The notes beneath the pieces were generated by a model that was not told the DNA's origin, ran no database searches, and worked only from the letters and a program-made list of their open reading frames with translations. Position numbers and translations under genes: made by a program. From positions 1-35,123 of the forward strand of contig CANJPX010000033.1 of assembly GCA_947476185.1 (NCBI GenBank): a DNA stretch of 35,123 nt, read 5' to 3'. Below are positions 33,274-35,123 of the stretch, in pieces. The stretch's first letter is position 1, and the number at the start of each line of letters is the position of its first letter. This DNA is from Bacteroidota bacterium. Its GTDB lineage: Bacteria > Bacteroidota > Bacteroidia > 2-12-FULL-35-15.

Positions 33274-33900
33274 TTAAAATAAATTGACAATGCTCTGCGT
33301 TTTCACATCCAGAAGATAAGTATGAAGCTCCTGCTTATTCGCACCTTCAATATGTTGCAAAGTATCATCAATAAAGAGAGTCTCCTCTTTTTCTAAATTA
33401 TTTTGATCTATTACCAGCTCGAATATTTTTGCATCAGGCTTCTGCATATTTACTTCAAAAGAATAATACACCTTCTCAAAAATCTCCTTAAAATCGGCCA
33501 TTCCAAACCTTTCAACCAAATAATTATTGATAAAACGCATATGGATCTCATTGGTGTTGCTCAATAAAAATATCCTATATGTCTTTTTTATCTGCACAAG
33601 TAGCTCCAAGCGTTCTTTCGGAATATCTAATAACATCGAATTCCATGCAGCATCAATTTCATCGTCAGAAGTCCCTTGCCTGCAGTGCAATTTCAGTTCA
33701 TTTCTGAAAATTTGTGAGGAGATCATCCCCTTTTCAAAATCATCAAATAAATTTCTATGTTCCTCTTTATAAAAAAACGCTTCAAAATTTGGTAAGCCAA
33801 TCTCCGAAAAGGCCTGTATTAAAAGGGAATTATCAATATTAATGATCACGCCACCCAGATCGAAAATGATGTTTTTAATTTTGTTTTTTCCAAAGACCAT
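33274..33900 (-). CDS. HAD-superfamily hydrolase (YihX-like)
   Basis: This 208-residue phosphatase-type protein has motif I in IIFDLGGVIINID (the DxG variant of YihX-like members), motif II in LLSNTNEIH, motif III lysine in MQKPDAKIFE and motif IV in TLFIDDTLQHIEGA. A helical cap lies between motifs I and II. The substrate is not predictable; related enzymes act on sugar phosphates. It lies 57 bases upstream (5') of the PorT-like gene on the same strand. Confidence 0.88.
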   Translation of the reverse strand: MVFGKNKIKNIIFDLGGVIINIDNSLLIQAFSEIGLPNFEAFFYKEEHRNLFDDFEKGMISSQIFRNELKLHCRQGTSDDEIDAAWNSMLLDIPKERLELLVQIKKTYRIFLLSNTNEIHMRFINNYLVERFGMADFKEIFEKVYYSFEVNMQKPDAKIFELVIDQNNLEKEETLFIDDTLQHIEGANKQELHTYLLDVKTQSIVNLF

Positions 33901-33964
33901 AATTTAAAGAAGAAAGAGTTTTGTTGCGTTATTGCTAGTATTTAGCTGCAATTGCTTATGTAAA

Positions 33965-34600
33965 TTAATCTTGATAAAATTTATCGGTAAGAAAAAAGAC
34001 GGTGTCAATAAATTGGAGAACTCCTTCAGTCGTTAAAACATTTTCATCGTGCAAATCTTCAAGAATAATTCCTAAATCAGGATGGAAATAATCGTTGTCC
34101 TTTTTATTTACGAATCCATTTTCTTTTAAAAAGTCGCTTACATTTTGAAGATTCGTGCTTTCTGTTGCTTTTACGAATGGTTGTTTCACAACCGAATAAA
34201 GTGTAGCGTCCATTTAATGAAAGACAATTAATTCGTATGCTAAATGAGGAAAAAAATAATTATGAATTAATAAATTATTGAAGTAATCTTCCCAGAATGA
34301 ATAATAGATTGTATCATTTAGCTTTAGAACAAAATTTTGGTCGGAAAATTCATAAATTTTTTGTTCTGCACCTTCTCCAATGTATTTAGTAGTATCAATA
34401 CCCGAATACCATAAATCAGAGTGAGAAATAAATCCTTTTAAGATCTTTGTTTCTTGTTTTTTGTCGAACTTCCCTTCTGCAAGGCTTGAAATTGCTTTCT
34501 TTTCTCCTCTAATGTACTCGGTGATTGACTGGATAATTTTTCCGTTCCCAACCGGTCCATTTCTTGAAATGATATTTTGTAATTCATGTTTTATAGACAT
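33965..34600 (-). pseudogene. kinase-fold (polyvalent protein kinase-like) gene split by an in-frame stop
   Basis: Two adjacent frames are in the same register: residues from 34600 to a TAA at 34214-34216, and a second stretch from ATG at 34213 to 33965. Read through the stop, they form one kinase-like domain of about 211 residues. It has a glycine-rich region IGEGAEQKIYEFSD, a lysine in FVLKLND, the hinge-like ..LYSVVKQPFV, and LGIILEDLHDENVL as catalytic-loop analogue followed by FIDTVFFLTD. This resembles the polyvalent kinase-like family of Bacteroidota. The stop falls just before the conserved LYxVVKQPF strand. A nonsense mutation, a sequencing error or reinitiation at the adjacent ATG are possible. 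Confidence 0.75.
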
Positions 34601-34783
34601 AACATTATTTATGTAAAGTTAAGGGTTTTCAGAGAAATTTCAAAATCATGGGGAAGCTATTGAAATCAATGAGTTTCCAAGGTATGGGTAGTTCCGAAAA
34701 TAACGGGATTCCCAATATAACTGTAGGTTATCCTGTTGTCAATGGTGAGATTTAATGTTGCCATTTTTCTGTGGATTGTGGCT

Positions 34784-34820
34784 TAATCCTTGAATAATTA
34801 TGTGCATGTATTATGCAAGT
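34784..34820 (+). repeat. upstream copy of a repeated hairpin element
   Basis: TAATCCTTG (34784-34792) and an 18-base block at 34803-34820 recur downstream of the tRNA at 35021-35029 and 35030-35047, with one mismatch. Here 10 extra bases separate the blocks. The extra bases restore a different hairpin (CTTG-A-ATAAT with ATTAT-G-CAAG). Confidence 0.6.
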
Positions 34821-34866
34821 AAAGTATAAAAAAGAGTAATTTTTATCAAAAAATAGTTTTTTCTAA

Positions 34867-34898
34867 TTGAAAAGAAAACACAATTATTACTATATTTG
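34867..34898 (+). promoter_or_regulatory. promoter of the tRNA gene
   Basis: TTG (34867-34869), a 21-base spacer, and TATATTTG (34891-34898) match the Bacteroidota consensus. The box ends 29 bases before the mature tRNA. Confidence 0.7.
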
Positions 34899-34927
34899 TC
34901 GCCTTGTACAGCTATTTATAGCTGGAA

Positions 34928-35004
34928 GGGCCTATAGCTCATTCGGTTAGAGCAACAGACTCATAATCTGTGGGTGCTTGGTTCGATTCCAAGTGGGCCC
35001 ACCA
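34928..35004 (+). tRNA. tRNA with CAT anticodon (Met, or Ile2)
   Basis: A 77-base cloverleaf has a 7-bp acceptor stem (GGGCCTA with TGGGCCC, one G-T pair), a D arm beginning TAGCTCATTCGG, an anticodon stem ACAGA/TCTGT with loop CTCATAA (CAT at 34962-34964), a T arm with TTCGATT in its loop, discriminator A and encoded CCA. The first base pair G-C excludes the usual bacterial initiator tRNA, whose 1-72 pair is mismatched. Elongator Met or lysidine-modified Ile2 remain possible. Confidence 0.95.
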
Positions 35005-35025
35005 CTTTCAGCCTAAGACATAATC

Positions 35026-35051
35026 CTTGTGCATGTATTGTGCAAGTTTTT
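35026..35051 (+). terminator. terminator of the tRNA gene
   Basis: An 8-bp stem (CTTGTGCA at 35026-35033 with TTGTGCAAG-type arm at 35039-35046, including two G-T pairs) has a 5-base loop and is followed by TTTTT. It starts 22 bases after the CCA end. Confidence 0.6.
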
Positions 35052-35123
35052 ACCTGATTAATAATTATTAGTTGGTTAAAAGTAGGATTAATTTTAATCT
35101 TTAGAAAATATATAATTTAATAA

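Larger units (their letters stand above)
34601..34927. other. 327-base region with no supported gene
   Basis: A 35-codon frame at 34648-34755 has no recognised features. The region also holds a hairpin copy (34789-34819) that is related to the element after the tRNA, and the tRNA promoter. I see no other signals. Confidence 0.5.

Noticed and set aside
34648..34755. A 35-codon plus-strand frame upstream of the tRNA
   Set aside because: No promoter or ribosome site fits, no signal or domain is seen, and frames of this length are expected by chance in AT-rich DNA.

Overview
The window is chromosomal DNA from a member of the Bacteroidota. Evidence: an AT-rich genome; two secreted proteins with C-terminal type IX secretion (Por) sorting domains; several promoters fitting the Bacteroidota pattern TTG-N19-21-TAnnTTTG; Bacteroidota-style outer-membrane barrels (RemB/Wzi-like, PorT-like, DUF3078-like); and a caa3-type oxidase cluster with tandem subunit III genes. 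I cannot place it below phylum. No phage, insertion sequence, rRNA or CRISPR array was seen.

Layout. (1) 1-6.5 kb: a truncated thioredoxin-like gene, a DUF3078-like barrel, a membrane acyltransferase, a secreted protein plus lipoprotein pair, and a TPR/SpoIIE-phosphatase signalling protein. (2) 6.5-11.0 kb, minus strand: respiratory genes, ctaB - two cox subunit III genes - cox subunit IV, then a terminator, then SCO1 - DUF420 - a small CAMC membrane protein. Subunits I and II are absent. (3) 11.1-17.6 kb, minus strand: a surface-glycan operon gmd - fcl - RemB/Wzi-like - WecA/TagO-like - RemB/Wzi-like. (4) 17.7-19.2 kb: a PKD-domain T9SS protein. (5) 19.3-23.5 kb, minus strand: deoC - ALDH - degenerate ALDH - cysQ. 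(6) 23.5-26.5 kb, plus strand: sulfate activation genes cysC-cysD-cysN behind an apparent cysteine-sensing attenuator. (7) 26.6-30.2 kb: a 1200-residue T9SS protein with 14 GloVer-type repeats. (8) 30.4-35.1 kb: rpoN, a PAP2-like membrane protein, a PorT-like barrel, a HAD hydrolase, a kinase-like gene interrupted by an in-frame stop, and tRNA-CAT.

The most interesting element is the leader of cysCDN (23516-23701). A Bacteroidota promoter lies directly upstream of a 24-codon reading frame whose last nine residues are Met-Met-Cys-Cys-Met-Thr-Cys-Cys-Ile. This is followed by three segments able to form mutually exclusive hairpins: an early-leader/post-stop stem, an antiterminator, and an intrinsic terminator ending in six T. 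The logic matches classical ribosome-mediated attenuation, here apparently tuned to charged tRNA-Cys (and perhaps tRNA-Met) to control sulfate activation. CysQ, which removes the PAP by-product of PAPS use, is encoded at the end of the divergent deoC operon.

Second is the operon pairing an intact aldehyde dehydrogenase with a half-length, catalytically dead aldehyde dehydrogenase next to deoC. It resembles a split version of the two-domain ALDH16 architecture. Other items to check are heptamer repeat arrays that encode the N-terminus of an outer-membrane protein, and a repeated hairpin element flanking the tRNA gene.
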